64,000 nucleotides of DNA from Methyloceanibacter sp. wino2 (lineage in GTDB: Bacteria > Pseudomonadota > Alphaproteobacteria > Rhizobiales > Methyloligellaceae): NCBI RefSeq assembly GCF_003071365.1, contig NZ_CP028960.1, forward strand, positions 434,001-498,000. The letters are read 5' to 3'. Position 1 is the stretch's first letter. Every line of letters starts with the position of its first letter. Position numbers and translations under genes: made by a program. The notes beneath the pieces were generated by a model, which made no database searches, had not been told where the DNA came from, and saw nothing but the letters and a program-made list of their open reading frames with translations. Shown piece by piece: positions 20,666 through 28,666 of this stretch.

Positions 20666-21582
20666 CGTTCGTTTGGACCTGGTTCCGGCTCTAATGCGAC
20701 GGCGGCTTCGCTGTCCGGAACCCACGTCCAATCGGCCATGAAGCGGCGCGCCCACGTCATCTGGCGCTTCGCATAGCGCCGGCTCGACGTCTTCGCTTTC
20801 TCGGCCGCCTCGTCCAGGCTCATGGCGCCGGCCAAGTGGCCAACGAGTTCAGGGACGCCGCAGGCCCGCATGATAGGAAGCCCCGGATCGAGACCGAGCT
20901 CTGTCAGTGCTTCCACTTCAGCAAGCGCGCCACGCTCCAGCATGGTGTCGAATCGGGCGTCGATGGCGGCGTAGATCACGTCCCGCTCCGGCGCGACCAC
21001 AAGCTTCAGCAGCCCTTCGTCACGAAGCACCGGCTCCCCTTCTGTCTCCTGCCACTCGGCAAGCGACACGCCCGTAGCCTCGACGACCTCCAGGGCGCGC
21101 ACGAGACGCTGCGTATCCGTGGCCTCGAGGCGCGTGGCCATGACCGGGTCCCGAGCCTCCAGCGCGGCGTGGAGTTCGCTTGCGGGCGCGGTGGCCGCAG
21201 TGTCGCGCCAGCGCTGTCTGACCTCGTCGGGAATGTCGGGGACGGGCGAAAGCCCCCGCAGCAGTGTCATGAAGTAGAGCCCGGTGCCGCCGACGAGGAT
21301 CGGCACGTGTCCGGCCGCGCGCGCCTCTTTGATCGCGGTGGCCGCTTCGCCAACCCATCGCCCGACGGAATAGGCCTCGCGTCCGGGCACGGTGCCGTAC
21401 AGGTGGTGGGGAACGCCCGCCATCTCCGCCACGCTGGGACGCGCGGTCAATATCCGCAGCTCGCGGTAGACCTGCATGGAATCGGCATTGATGACCGCAC
21501 CGCCGAGGCGATCGGCCAGCGCCAGGGCCGCCGCTGACTTGCCGCTAGCAGTAGGTCCGGCGATGAGAACGGCTTCAAACAC
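20662..21582 (-). CDS. miaA: tRNA dimethylallyltransferase
   Basis: Transfers the dimethylallyl group to N6 of adenosine-37 in tRNAs that read UNN codons, improving decoding accuracy. The protein has 306 residues, normal for MiaA. The P-loop GPTASGKS is at residues 9-16, followed by the conserved [12 protein letters not shown] and LVGGTGLYF. The C-terminal [15 protein letters not shown] is the typical tRNA-binding end. Its stop codon overlaps that of kup in convergent orientation. It follows degP on the same strand by 43 nt. Confidence 0.97.
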   Translation of the reverse strand: MFEAVLIAGPTASGKSAAALALADRLGGAVINADSMQVYRELRILTARPSVAEMAGVPHHLYGTVPGREAYSVGRWVGEAATAIKEARAAGHVPILVGGTGLYFMTLLRGLSPVPDIPDEVRQRWRDTAATAPASELHAALEARDPVMATRLEATDTQRLVRALEVVEATGVSLAEWQETEGEPVLRDEGLLKLVVAPERDVIYAAIDARFDTMLERGALAEVEALTELGLDPGLPIMRACGVPELVGHLAGAMSLDEAAEKAKTSSRRYAKRQMTWARRFMADWTWVPDSEAAVALEPEPGPNER

Positions 21583-21625
21583 GATGGGCCATTATTGGGG
21601 TTCGCGCCGACGGCGACGAGCCACG

Positions 21626-23134
21626 TCAGCTGATCGGGACGTTGACGAGGCGCAGATCGCCATCCGCGTTGGCGAGAAGAAATAGGATCTTGCGGCGCCC
21701 CGATTTCTCCACGGCACGCAGCCTGGCAACGACCTCCTCAGGCCGATGGACGGCCTCCTGGGTCACTTCGACGATCACGTCGCCAACCTCTATGCGCTTC
21801 TTCGCCGCCGGACTGTCCGGGTCGACGGCCGTCACCACAACCCCATCGACGGTCCCGCTGATTTCGAACTTGGCCCGCAGATCGGCGGTCAACGGCTCGA
21901 TCGTAAGTCCAAGGAGTTCTTTCACACCGTCGGAATCCTCTGGCTCGATCGCCTCGTCATCCTCAGATGCAGGCAGCCGGCCGAGCGTCACGGTGAGATC
22001 CAAGAGCTCGCCGTCGCGAAGGACCTTGAGGGGCACGTCCGCTCCCACCGTGCCGTTCGCGACCGCGCGTGGCAGATCGCGCATGTTCCGGATGGATTGT
22101 CCGCCAAAGTCGAGAATGACGTCGCGCGGCTTGATGCCGGCGCTGCCCGCCGGCCCCTCGGGAGCGACGGAGGCCACCAAAGCCCCCATCGGCTCCTCCA
22201 GGCCAAGGGTGGAGGCCATCTCGTCGGTGACGTTTTGAACGTGCACGCCGAGCCAGCCGCGCCGCGTCTCGCCGAATTCTTTCAACTGGTTCAGAACCCG
22301 GACAGCCGTGTTGGACGGAACAGCGAACCCAATGCCGATCGATCCCCCCGTCGGCGAAATGATCGCGGTATTCACGCCCACGACCTGACCATCCATGTTG
22401 AACAAGGGACCGCCGGAGTTACCCCGATTGATCGCCGCGTCGGTCTGAATGAAGTTGTCGTAAGGCCCCGCGTTGATGTCGCGCTTCACGGCGGAGACGA
22501 CGCCCACGGTCAGGCTCCCGCCGAGGCCGAAGGGGTTGCCGATGGCCATCACCCAGTCGCCCACGCGCAAGATGGAGGAATCTCCGAAAGTGATCGCCTT
22601 GAGCGGCTTGCGCGGCTTGACCTGCAGCAGAGCGAGATCGGTCTCGGGATCGTGGCCGAGGATTTTAATCACCTTCAGCTTCGACCCGTCGGTGAAATTC
22701 ACGATGATCTCGTCGGCGCCTTCGATCACGTGATTGTTGGTGACGATCAGTCCCGAGGGATCGATCACAAACCCCGATCCGAGCGAACTGACCTTGCGCG
22801 GGGAACCGTCGGGTCCCTCCTCGTCGAAGAAGTCGTCGAACAACTCGTCGAAGGGGCTGGTCTTCGGTCCCTTCCGGCCGGGCCGACTCCCGTTCCGTTC
22901 CTTGAGGGTCTGCGTGGTCGAGATATTGACGACGGCGTCCTGGAGTCCCTCGGCAATGTCGGCGACCGACACGGGGCCCTTCGCAAAACCCGGCGCCGGC
23001 GCGAGGAGCGCGGCAACCCCGAGACCGGCAGTTGCGGCAATAGCGCAGAAGATAAGCACGGCGCATGCGCCCCGAAAACGACGAGCCCAGCTCTGGCCGT
23101 TGCGTCCGGACATCCTTCTGCGCACTCCTGTCAT
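21626..23134 (-). CDS. Periplasmic serine protease/chaperone of the DegP (HtrA/Do) family
   Basis: Trypsin-like protease for misfolded envelope proteins, about 502 residues. A basic start and hydrophobic signal/anchor (about residues 18-45) are followed by the protease domain with the full triad: His in TNNHVIEGA, Asp in DPETDLALLQV and Ser in RGNSGGPLFN. Two PDZ domains follow (starting near WLGVHVQNVTDEMA and near LTIEPLTADLRAKF). The acidic loop FDELFDDFFDEEGPDG after the signal region is family-typical. The start is uncertain: ATGs at 23134 and 23113 are both plausible, with AGGAG lying upstream of the second. It is downstream of hflK, hflC and DUF2065, a recurring membrane-quality-control arrangement in this class. 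Confidence 0.94.
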   Translation of the reverse strand: MTGVRRRMSGRNGQSWARRFRGACAVLIFCAIAATAGLGVAALLAPAPGFAKGPVSVADIAEGLQDAVVNISTTQTLKERNGSRPGRKGPKTSPFDELFDDFFDEEGPDGSPRKVSSLGSGFVIDPSGLIVTNNHVIEGADEIIVNFTDGSKLKVIKILGHDPETDLALLQVKPRKPLKAITFGDSSILRVGDWVMAIGNPFGLGGSLTVGVVSAVKRDINAGPYDNFIQTDAAINRGNSGGPLFNMDGQVVGVNTAIISPTGGSIGIGFAVPSNTAVRVLNQLKEFGETRRGWLGVHVQNVTDEMASTLGLEEPMGALVASVAPEGPAGSAGIKPRDVILDFGGQSIRNMRDLPRAVANGTVGADVPLKVLRDGELLDLTVTLGRLPASEDDEAIEPEDSDGVKELLGLTIEPLTADLRAKFEISGTVDGVVVTAVDPDSPAAKKRIEVGDVIVEVTQEAVHRPEEVVARLRAVEKSGRRKILFLLANADGDLRLVNVPIS

Positions 23135-23270
23135 CGTACCAAGCTCAAGCGCGCCGAGGCCTCGGAGCGTTCCGCCCATTTTAGCGAGAGTCGTAGGCCC
23201 TGAGGAAGCACGGTTTCGCCCCAAGAGGTGCGCAGGAGCAGACCGGCGGCACCGGCCGGGCGACCCACCA

Positions 23271-23456
23271 TCAGCCTCTTATAAGCCAAACGAGGAGGAC
23301 ACCCACCGCCACTGCGAGGGTGCCCGCCAGCCGCAGGGACTGTTCGGGTGTATCGGACGCCGCTTCCAGAAGCCGGCGCCCGAACCGGGGCGCAAGGGCC
23401 CAGACCAGGCCCTCGATCACAAGGACGAGACCGATGGCCACTCCCAGGTCTTCCAT
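23271..23456 (-). CDS. DUF2065 family small membrane protein
   Basis: Protein of 61 residues with two hydrophobic helices (about 5-22 and 42-58) separated by the polar loop RFGRRLLEAASDTPEQSLR. It matches the DUF2065 (YjeT-like) family in size and sequence pattern. The family has no known activity but is regularly found after hflC, as here (15 nt gap). It may be an accessory of the HflKC complex, which is inferred from gene order only. Confidence 0.85.
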   Translation of the reverse strand: MEDLGVAIGLVLVIEGLVWALAPRFGRRLLEAASDTPEQSLRLAGTLAVAVGVLLVWLIRG

Positions 23457-23471
23457 GCCCGTACAACCCGC

Positions 23472-24413
23472 CTAAGGCGTCGAACTCAAGGGCCGGCTTA
23501 CGGCGCTCTTGTCCCCTTTCGGCATGCTGGACGAAGCACCGCGACCGGCGCCCGAAGCGTCGTTGAAGTATTGGAAGAACTGCGAATCCGGGCTGAGCAG
23601 CATCCTGGTATCGCCCGACTGCAAGGCGCCTTCATAGGCCTGCATGGAGCGGTAGAAGGCGAAGAAGTCGGGGTCCTTGCCGAAGGCTTCGGCGAAGACG
23701 CGGTTCTTCTCCGCATCGCCCGCACCGCGAATCCGCTCGGATTCACCAGTCGCTTCGGCCTTTACCACCGTCACTTGGCGGTCGGCGTCTGCGCGAATGC
23801 GGCGGGACGCCTCCTCACCTTCGGCTCGGATCTCCGCGGCCTCGCGCTGACGTTCCGTCTGCATCCGGCGGAAAATGGCAAGGCTGTTGGCCTCGGGCAG
23901 ATCCGCCCGCTTGATCCGGACATCGACGACCGTCATGCCAAACTTCTGGGCGTTCTCGTTCATCTCGTTGGTGATCTTCCGCATCAGCTCGTTGCGGTCG
24001 TCCCGCACGACGGCCTCGAAGCTTGCCGAACCGAGGACGCGGCGAAGCGCGGCTTCAAGAAAATCGCTGAGCCGTGTCCGTGCGTTGAACTCGTTGTTCA
24101 CCGATTGGTAGAACAGCAGCGGATTGGTGATCCGCCAGCGCGCGAAGGCGTCAACCACAAGCCGCTTCTGATCGGCGGCGATGACTTCCTGAGGCGCCGA
24201 ATCCAAATCCAACAGCCGCTTGTCGAAGAACACCACGTTCTGGATGAACGGGATCTTGTAGTTCAGGCCCGGGTCATCGATGACCCGCTTCGCCTTACCG
24301 AACTCGAGAACCAGGGCCTGCTGCGTCTGGTAGACGGTGAACAGCGTCAGATAGGCGCCGATGGCCAGGATGCCGATCAGCAGCAGAATGAGCGTAAGAG
24401 TTGCCTTTTTCAT
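23472..24413 (-). CDS. hflC: HflC, membrane protease modulator (SPFH/band-7)
   Basis: Protein of 313 residues with an N-terminal transmembrane helix (about residues 6-26) and a periplasmic SPFH/band-7 domain (FTVYQTQQALVLEFGKAKRV onwards, in outline), followed by an Ala/Glu/Arg-rich coiled coil (about 160-235). With HflK it forms a ring that surrounds and modulates the membrane protease FtsH. The ATG overlaps the last base of the hflK stop (TAATG), showing translational coupling. The C-terminus is longer and more polar than the core family. Confidence 0.96.
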   Translation of the reverse strand: MKKATLTLILLLIGILAIGAYLTLFTVYQTQQALVLEFGKAKRVIDDPGLNYKIPFIQNVVFFDKRLLDLDSAPQEVIAADQKRLVVDAFARWRITNPLLFYQSVNNEFNARTRLSDFLEAALRRVLGSASFEAVVRDDRNELMRKITNEMNENAQKFGMTVVDVRIKRADLPEANSLAIFRRMQTERQREAAEIRAEGEEASRRIRADADRQVTVVKAEATGESERIRGAGDAEKNRVFAEAFGKDPDFFAFYRSMQAYEGALQSGDTRMLLSPDSQFFQYFNDASGAGRGASSSMPKGDKSAVSRPLSSTP

Positions 24414-25546
24414 TACTGCTGCCCTCCGGTCTGGAGCGAAGGAGCCGACGTGGACGATGCCGGCGATTGCGGCGGTTTCCTCTGCAATTCCGTGAGTGGC
24501 AGATAGGGCACCACGCCGCCGCCGCCATCCTTGTCGATGATGATCTTGTCGGTCTTGGAGAAGACTTCCTTCATCGTGTCGATGAAGATGCGCTGACGCG
24601 TCACGTCCGGCGCCTTCTCGTATTCCAGCAGCACCTTCTCGAAGCGTTCCGCCTCACCCTTTGCCTCGGCGATGACCTGATCGCGATAGCCTTGAGCGTT
24701 CTGAAGGATCCGTTCGGCCTCACCGCGGGCTTCCGGAACGACCCGGTTGGCATAGGCTTGGGCCTCGTTCTGCAGACGCTCCTCGTCAGCGCGAGCCGCC
24801 TGCACGTCGCGGAACGCGTCGATGACCTGAGCCGGCGGATCGACCTTCTGCAGCTGAACCTGCGTGATCTCGATACCGGCCTTGTAGCCGTCGAGCGTGC
24901 GCTGAATGAGCTGCTGCACCTTGCCTTCGGTCTGGGCGCGAGACGACGTCAGGATGGGCTCGATATCGCTTTGTCCGACGATTTCACGCATGGCGCTTTC
25001 GGAGACGTCCTTCACGGTGCCTTCGGGATTCTGGATGTTGAAGAGATAGTCGGGCGCGTCACTGATCTTCCAGACCACGACGAAGTCGATGTCGACGATG
25101 TTCTCGTCGCCCGTGAGCATCAGGCTTTCCTCGGGCACGTCCCGCACCGAAAGCCCGCCGCCTTGAGCGGAGCGAATGCCAATCTCGATCCGGTTGGCGC
25201 GCGTCACCTTCGGGAGCATGACCTCCTCGATTGGATACGGCAGGCGGACGTGCAGGCCAGGCGGAAGCTGGCGCACATACTCACCGAAGCGCAGCACGAT
25301 GCCGACCTCGTCCGTGTTCACCCGAACGAAGAAGCCGAAGAAGCCGATCACAACGGCGACGAGCACGGCCAGGACGGCCGGAAGCAGCCAGCCGCCACCG
25401 CCGGGCATGGCTTGGCGCAGCTTGTCTTGGCTCTTGCGAAGTATGTCTTCCAGGTCAGGTTGCTGGCCGCCACCGCCGGAACCGCCCGGCCTGGGCCCCC
25501 AGGGCCCATTGTTGCCGCCACCGCCGCTCTGATTGCTCCAAGGCAT
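24413..25546 (-). CDS. hflK: HflK, membrane protease modulator (SPFH/band-7)
   Basis: Partner of HflC, 377 residues. A Gly/Pro/Gln-rich cytoplasmic N-terminus (for example NQSGGGGNNGPWGPRPGG) precedes a transmembrane helix (about residues 55-75), then the SPFH domain (NTDEVGIVLRFGEYVRQLPP) and a charged coiled coil with repeated EARGEAERI-type sequence. The ATG at 25546 is chosen because it begins the conserved MPW-type N-terminus; the frame is open upstream without such similarity. The gene is 167 nt downstream of folA, and hflC follows with a 1-nt overlap. Confidence 0.96.
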   Translation of the reverse strand: MPWSNQSGGGGNNGPWGPRPGGSGGGGQQPDLEDILRKSQDKLRQAMPGGGGWLLPAVLAVLVAVVIGFFGFFVRVNTDEVGIVLRFGEYVRQLPPGLHVRLPYPIEEVMLPKVTRANRIEIGIRSAQGGGLSVRDVPEESLMLTGDENIVDIDFVVVWKISDAPDYLFNIQNPEGTVKDVSESAMREIVGQSDIEPILTSSRAQTEGKVQQLIQRTLDGYKAGIEITQVQLQKVDPPAQVIDAFRDVQAARADEERLQNEAQAYANRVVPEARGEAERILQNAQGYRDQVIAEAKGEAERFEKVLLEYEKAPDVTRQRIFIDTMKEVFSKTDKIIIDKDGGGGVVPYLPLTELQRKPPQSPASSTSAPSLQTGGQQ

Positions 25547-25713
25547 ATTGTCTCTCGTCCTGATTGCTGAGGGGGCTGCGCGCGAAGCCGCCGTGATTGG
25601 GCCGCGCCTATTGCAGGGGAGATTAGGCGCACCAAGTGGCGGAACCGCGACAAGAATCCGGGAGGTTATAGGCCAGGACCAAAGGGCGCGCAATCGAAGG
25701 CGGCCCTATTCGG

Positions 25714-26244
25714 TCAAACCCGCTCCAGGATCACGATGCTGAAATCGTGGTCGTCCTTCGGGCCGGCCTCGAAGGCTTCCCGCGAGACCTCGCGCCACTC
25801 GTCCGGGTCGAGGTCCGGGAACCAGGTATCGGCTTCCGGGGAAGCGTGGACCTCGGTGAGATAGATCCGGTCGGCTTGGGGCAGGACTTCGGCGAAGACC
25901 GCCTCCCCGCCGATGACGGCGATTTCGTCGGCGCCCTCCTTGGCGGCCCAGAGTCGCGCCTCTTCCAGCGCCGCTGGCAGGTCCCGCACCACGACCACGC
26001 CGGGCTCCGTGACGGAGCCGTTCCGGGTCATGACGATATTGAGGCGGCCGTCGAGAACCCGCGGCAGCGATTCGAAGGTGAAGCGACCCATGACCACCGG
26101 CTTGCCCATGGTCACGGCGCGAAAGAATTTCATGTCGGACCGCAAGTGCCAGGGCAGCCCGCCGTCCAGGCCGATGGCGCGGTTCTCGCCCATGGCGACG
26201 ACCAGGGCGATGGCGGGCGACCGTCCTCCGGACTCGTCGGTCAC
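25714..26244 (-). CDS. folA: Dihydrofolate reductase
   Basis: Reduces dihydrofolate to tetrahydrofolate with NADPH. The protein has 176 residues. Recognisable parts are [19 protein letters not shown] (Met20 loop with the substrate-binding Asp), [12 protein letters not shown], and IGGEAVFAE with the paired glycines. [25 protein letters not shown]-like C-terminal strand pair completes the fold. The ATG overlaps the thyA stop by 4 nt, so the enzyme that regenerates tetrahydrofolate is translationally coupled to the one that oxidises it. Confidence 0.97.
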   Translation of the reverse strand: MTDESGGRSPAIALVVAMGENRAIGLDGGLPWHLRSDMKFFRAVTMGKPVVMGRFTFESLPRVLDGRLNIVMTRNGSVTEPGVVVVRDLPAALEEARLWAAKEGADEIAVIGGEAVFAEVLPQADRIYLTEVHASPEADTWFPDLDPDEWREVSREAFEAGPKDDHDFSIVILERV

Positions 26245-27083
26245 ACAGCCACCTCGGCGCGGATCGCCGGATAGGGGTCGTAGCCGACTATATCAAAATC
26301 GTCGTAGACGAAGTCGAACAGCGAGGTCACTTCCGGGTTGATCTCGAGACGCGGTCGCGCCCGGGGGGTCCGCGACAGCTGTTCGTCGGCCTGGGCCAGA
26401 TGGTTCAGATATAGATGCACGTCGCCGAACGTGTGCACGAAGTCGCCCGGCTCCAGCCCCGTGACCTGCGCGACCATATGCGTGAGAAGGGCATAGGACG
26501 CGATGTTGAACGGTACGCCGAGGAACATATCCGCGGAGCGCTGATAGAGCTGGCAGGACAACCGTCCGTCGCCGACATAGAACTGGAACAGGCAGTGGCA
26601 AGGCGGGAGCGCCATGTTGGGAATCTCGCCCACATTCCACGCGCTGACGATGTGACGCCGCGAATCGGGGTTCTGCTTGATGCCTTCCACCAGCGCCGTG
26701 ATCTGATCGACCTCGCCCCCTGAGCGGGTCGGCCATGAGCGCCACTGCTTGCCGTAGACCGGCCCTAGATCGCCGTTCTCGTCGGCCCACTCGTCCCAAA
26801 TCCTGACGCCGTGTTCCTTGAGATAGTGGATATTCGTCGAGCCCTGCAGAAACCACAACAGCTCATGGATGATCGATTTCACATGCAGCTTCTTGGTGGT
26901 CATGAGCGGGAACCCCTCGCTCAAGTCGAAGCGCATTTGCGCCCCGAATAGGCTGAGGGTGCCGGTGCCGGTCCGATCCTCCTTGCGGAGGCCCGCATGG
27001 CGGACGTGAGAGAGGAGCTCGAGATATTGGCGCAACGTCAGAGTGTCCCTATATTCACCGAGGTCCGGAATGCCGAGACTCAC
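26241..27083 (-). CDS. thyA: Thymidylate synthase
   Basis: Converts dUMP to dTMP with methylenetetrahydrofolate. The protein has 280 residues, of the classical ThyA type. The dUMP-binding [11 protein letters not shown], the active-site Cys in [12 protein letters not shown], the arginines of [18 protein letters not shown] and the C-terminal [14 protein letters not shown] are all present. It reads away from the PepSY-domain gene (48 nt between starts), so the promoters lie within a very short divergent gap. Confidence 0.98.
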   Translation of the reverse strand: MSLGIPDLGEYRDTLTLRQYLELLSHVRHAGLRKEDRTGTGTLSLFGAQMRFDLSEGFPLMTTKKLHVKSIIHELLWFLQGSTNIHYLKEHGVRIWDEWADENGDLGPVYGKQWRSWPTRSGGEVDQITALVEGIKQNPDSRRHIVSAWNVGEIPNMALPPCHCLFQFYVGDGRLSCQLYQRSADMFLGVPFNIASYALLTHMVAQVTGLEPGDFVHTFGDVHLYLNHLAQADEQLSRTPRARPRLEINPEVTSLFDFVYDDFDIVGYDPYPAIRAEVAV

Positions 27084-27131
27084 AGGCCGGGCTCGCTACT
27101 TTGTCGATAGACCTTGTAGAAGGAGCATTCA

Positions 27132-27392
27132 ATGCGTCGTCTGACAGTTGTCCTCGGCCTTGCGGCCTGCACTACCCTCGGTTTCGTCTCCACCGCCGCC
27201 TATGCCCAGAGCATCGGCATCGAGCGGGTCCGGCAGATGGCCTTCGACCGGGGTATCGTCGACCTCGAAGACATCGAATACAAGCGCAGAAGGAATATCT
27301 GGAAAGTCGAGGGCGAAGATGCCCGCGGCGACGATATCGAGATGCACGTCGATGCCACGACCGGCCGCGTCCTCAAGATGGAACGCGACTAG
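27132..27392 (+). CDS. Small secreted PepSY-domain protein
   Basis: Protein of 86 residues with a signal peptide (about residues 1-25, ending AYAQ) and a single PepSY-like domain: a helix (IERVRQMAFDRGIVDLEDI), then strands RNIWKVEGEDARGDDIEMHVD and GRVLKMERD. PepSY domains often inhibit or modulate secreted peptidases or bind ligands at the membrane. A strong ribosome binding site (AGAAGGAG) precedes the ATG. No partner peptidase lies next to it; the nearest envelope protease in the window is the DegP-like one about 4 kb away. Confidence 0.85.
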   Translation: MRRLTVVLGLAACTTLGFVSTAAYAQSIGIERVRQMAFDRGIVDLEDIEYKRRRNIWKVEGEDARGDDIEMHVDATTGRVLKMERD

Positions 27393-27474
27393 CGCATCCG
27401 ATCCGGCTCTGCCAACTCACTGTGCAACAAGCCTATTCAAGGGGTGAAGATTGGGGGTTATCTACCTCCCGATC

Positions 27475-27503
27475 TTTCAATTAACCTCTTTGGGGCTTAT
27501 ATA
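27475..27503 (+). promoter_or_regulatory. Probable ssrA promoter
   Basis: TTTCAA (27475-27480) and TATATA (27498-27503) are 17 nt apart. The expected start point, about 7 nt further on, coincides with the first stable hairpin of the tmRNA acceptor segment at 27510. Confidence 0.5.
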
Positions 27504-27509
27504 TGTGGT

Positions 27510-27864
27510 GTCGGCTTCGGCCGACTATGGCGATAAACGGTTGACGTAATAAACCATTCGGACCCGGGGGCGGTACCCGGCGGCTCCACCAGGTTTCAGT
27601 CTCTCGAGCACGTGACGTGCGGACCAGAGAACTGTGGCATGGGACTTGCGACGTTAAGTCGGTAACGACTGAAACGTGGCGGGGCCGAAATAGGATCGAC
27701 GAGGGTGTAAAGGTCGTACTTTCGCTCGGCATGGTATCCGCCGTTATCGGGCCGAACCTTATAGTTGCCAATGACAACTATGCGGAGGCACGTCTCGCTG
27801 CGTAATGCGGCGCGATAGCCTAAATTAAAGCCCTAGCCTCCTCGCAGAGGTTAGGCGCGGTTTC
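27510..27864 (+). ncRNA. ssrA: Circularly permuted (two-piece) tmRNA
   Basis: tmRNA rescues stalled ribosomes and adds a degradation tag. The gene has the permuted order of Alphaproteobacteria. The acceptor piece comes first, with a T-arm (stem CCGGG/CCCGG around a 7-nt loop, 27564-27580) and the acceptor strand CGGCTCC followed by ACCA ending at 27591. A processed spacer follows (about 27592-27680). The coding piece begins GGGGCCGAAATAGGATCGAC at 27681. GGGGCCG pairs with CGGCTCC over 7 bp including the G3-U70 wobble that marks alanine tRNA identity. The tag is read from GCC at 27767 to TAA at 27805 and encodes ANDNYAEARLAA. The outer ends are estimates: the 5' end from the promoter and hairpin at 27510, the 3' end from the stem CCTAGCCTC/GAGGTTAGG after the tag. 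Confidence 0.95.
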
Positions 27865-27892
27865 GGAGGGCACCGGGCAACAGAAGCCCTCC
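27865..27892 (+). terminator. Hairpin at the 3' end of ssrA, probable terminator or processing site
   Basis: GGAGGGC (27865-27871) pairs with GCCCTCC (27886-27892) just after the last tmRNA helix. Only a short, broken T-rich stretch follows, so part of the transcription may continue into sspB. Confidence 0.5.
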
Positions 27893-27946
27893 ACTTCTGA
27901 CGGGGTGGACTGCCTACGTCGCCAAAGAATGGAGCGGCGCCATTAC

Positions 27947-28489
27947 ATGGCAGACGATGGAATTCGATACGATCTTCTGACACAGGACGCGCTCCGCGGC
28001 GTGGTGCGCGAAGTCCTGACACAAGTCCAGCGCGATGGGCTCCCTGGTGAGCACCATCTCTACATCGCCTTCGACACTTGCGCCGAGGGCGTTTCCATTT
28101 CCAAACGCCTGAAGGAACAGTACCCGGAGGAGATGACAATCGTCCTCCAGTACCAGTTCTGGGACCTGTTCGTGTGGGACGAGCGCTTCGAGGTGAAGCT
28201 GTCCTTCGCGAATGTGCCCGAGCGGCTGGTGATTCCCTTCAGCGCGGTGAAAGCTTTCTACGATCCGTCGGCGCAATTCGGTCTCCAGTTCGGAAAGCCG
28301 GGCGCCGCCAACGACTCGGCGCGCCAACATATGGCCTCCGCTCTGCCCGATGTGGTGAGCGACCAGTCCGACGACCGTCCGGGTACGGAGCCACCGGCAG
28401 AGGAAGCGAGCGAAACCGAACCGGTCGAAGTGGTCATGTCCCGGCCTCCGGCCGAGGTCGTGCAGCTCGACAACTTCCGCAAGAAGTAG
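27947..28489 (+). CDS. sspB: SspB, ClpXP adaptor for tmRNA-tagged proteins (alpha type)
   Basis: Adaptor that binds the ssrA tag and tethers the substrate to the ClpX unfoldase. The protein has 180 residues. The folded domain occupies about residues 1-115, with LYIAFDTCAEGVSISKRLKE and WDLFVWDERFEVKLSF (in outline) typical of the alphaproteobacterial SspB family. It is followed by an acidic, probably disordered linker (about 120-165) and a conserved basic end (VVQLDNFRKK) that corresponds to the ClpX-binding tail of adaptors. The ATG at 27947 is taken as the start (MADDGIRYDLL); the frame is open 14 codons further. It lies 55 nt downstream of the ssrA terminator region and in the same direction, so tag source and tag reader are neighbours. 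Confidence 0.95.
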   Translation: MADDGIRYDLLTQDALRGVVREVLTQVQRDGLPGEHHLYIAFDTCAEGVSISKRLKEQYPEEMTIVLQYQFWDLFVWDERFEVKLSFANVPERLVIPFSAVKAFYDPSAQFGLQFGKPGAANDSARQHMASALPDVVSDQSDDRPGTEPPAEEASETEPVEVVMSRPPAEVVQLDNFRKK

Positions 28490-28666
28490 CGCCCCCCCGA
28501 ATCAGCCGCTTTCTTGTGCGCCCCGGCGACCGCATGCCCACACATTAGCCATCAGAGCACGTCCGAGTTGGCCAACCCGCCCGTTTGGCAGGACGGTCGA
28601 CATGGCATGATTTCTGATTGATGCTCGCGGGGTGCGGTGTCACGCATCGGCTGGGGAGACGCATAC

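Noticed and set aside
27617-27805. 62-codon frame ending in ANDNYAEARLAA
   Set aside because: Not an independent protein. The last codons are the tag of tmRNA; the apparent upstream part is spacer, tRNA-like and pseudoknot sequence.
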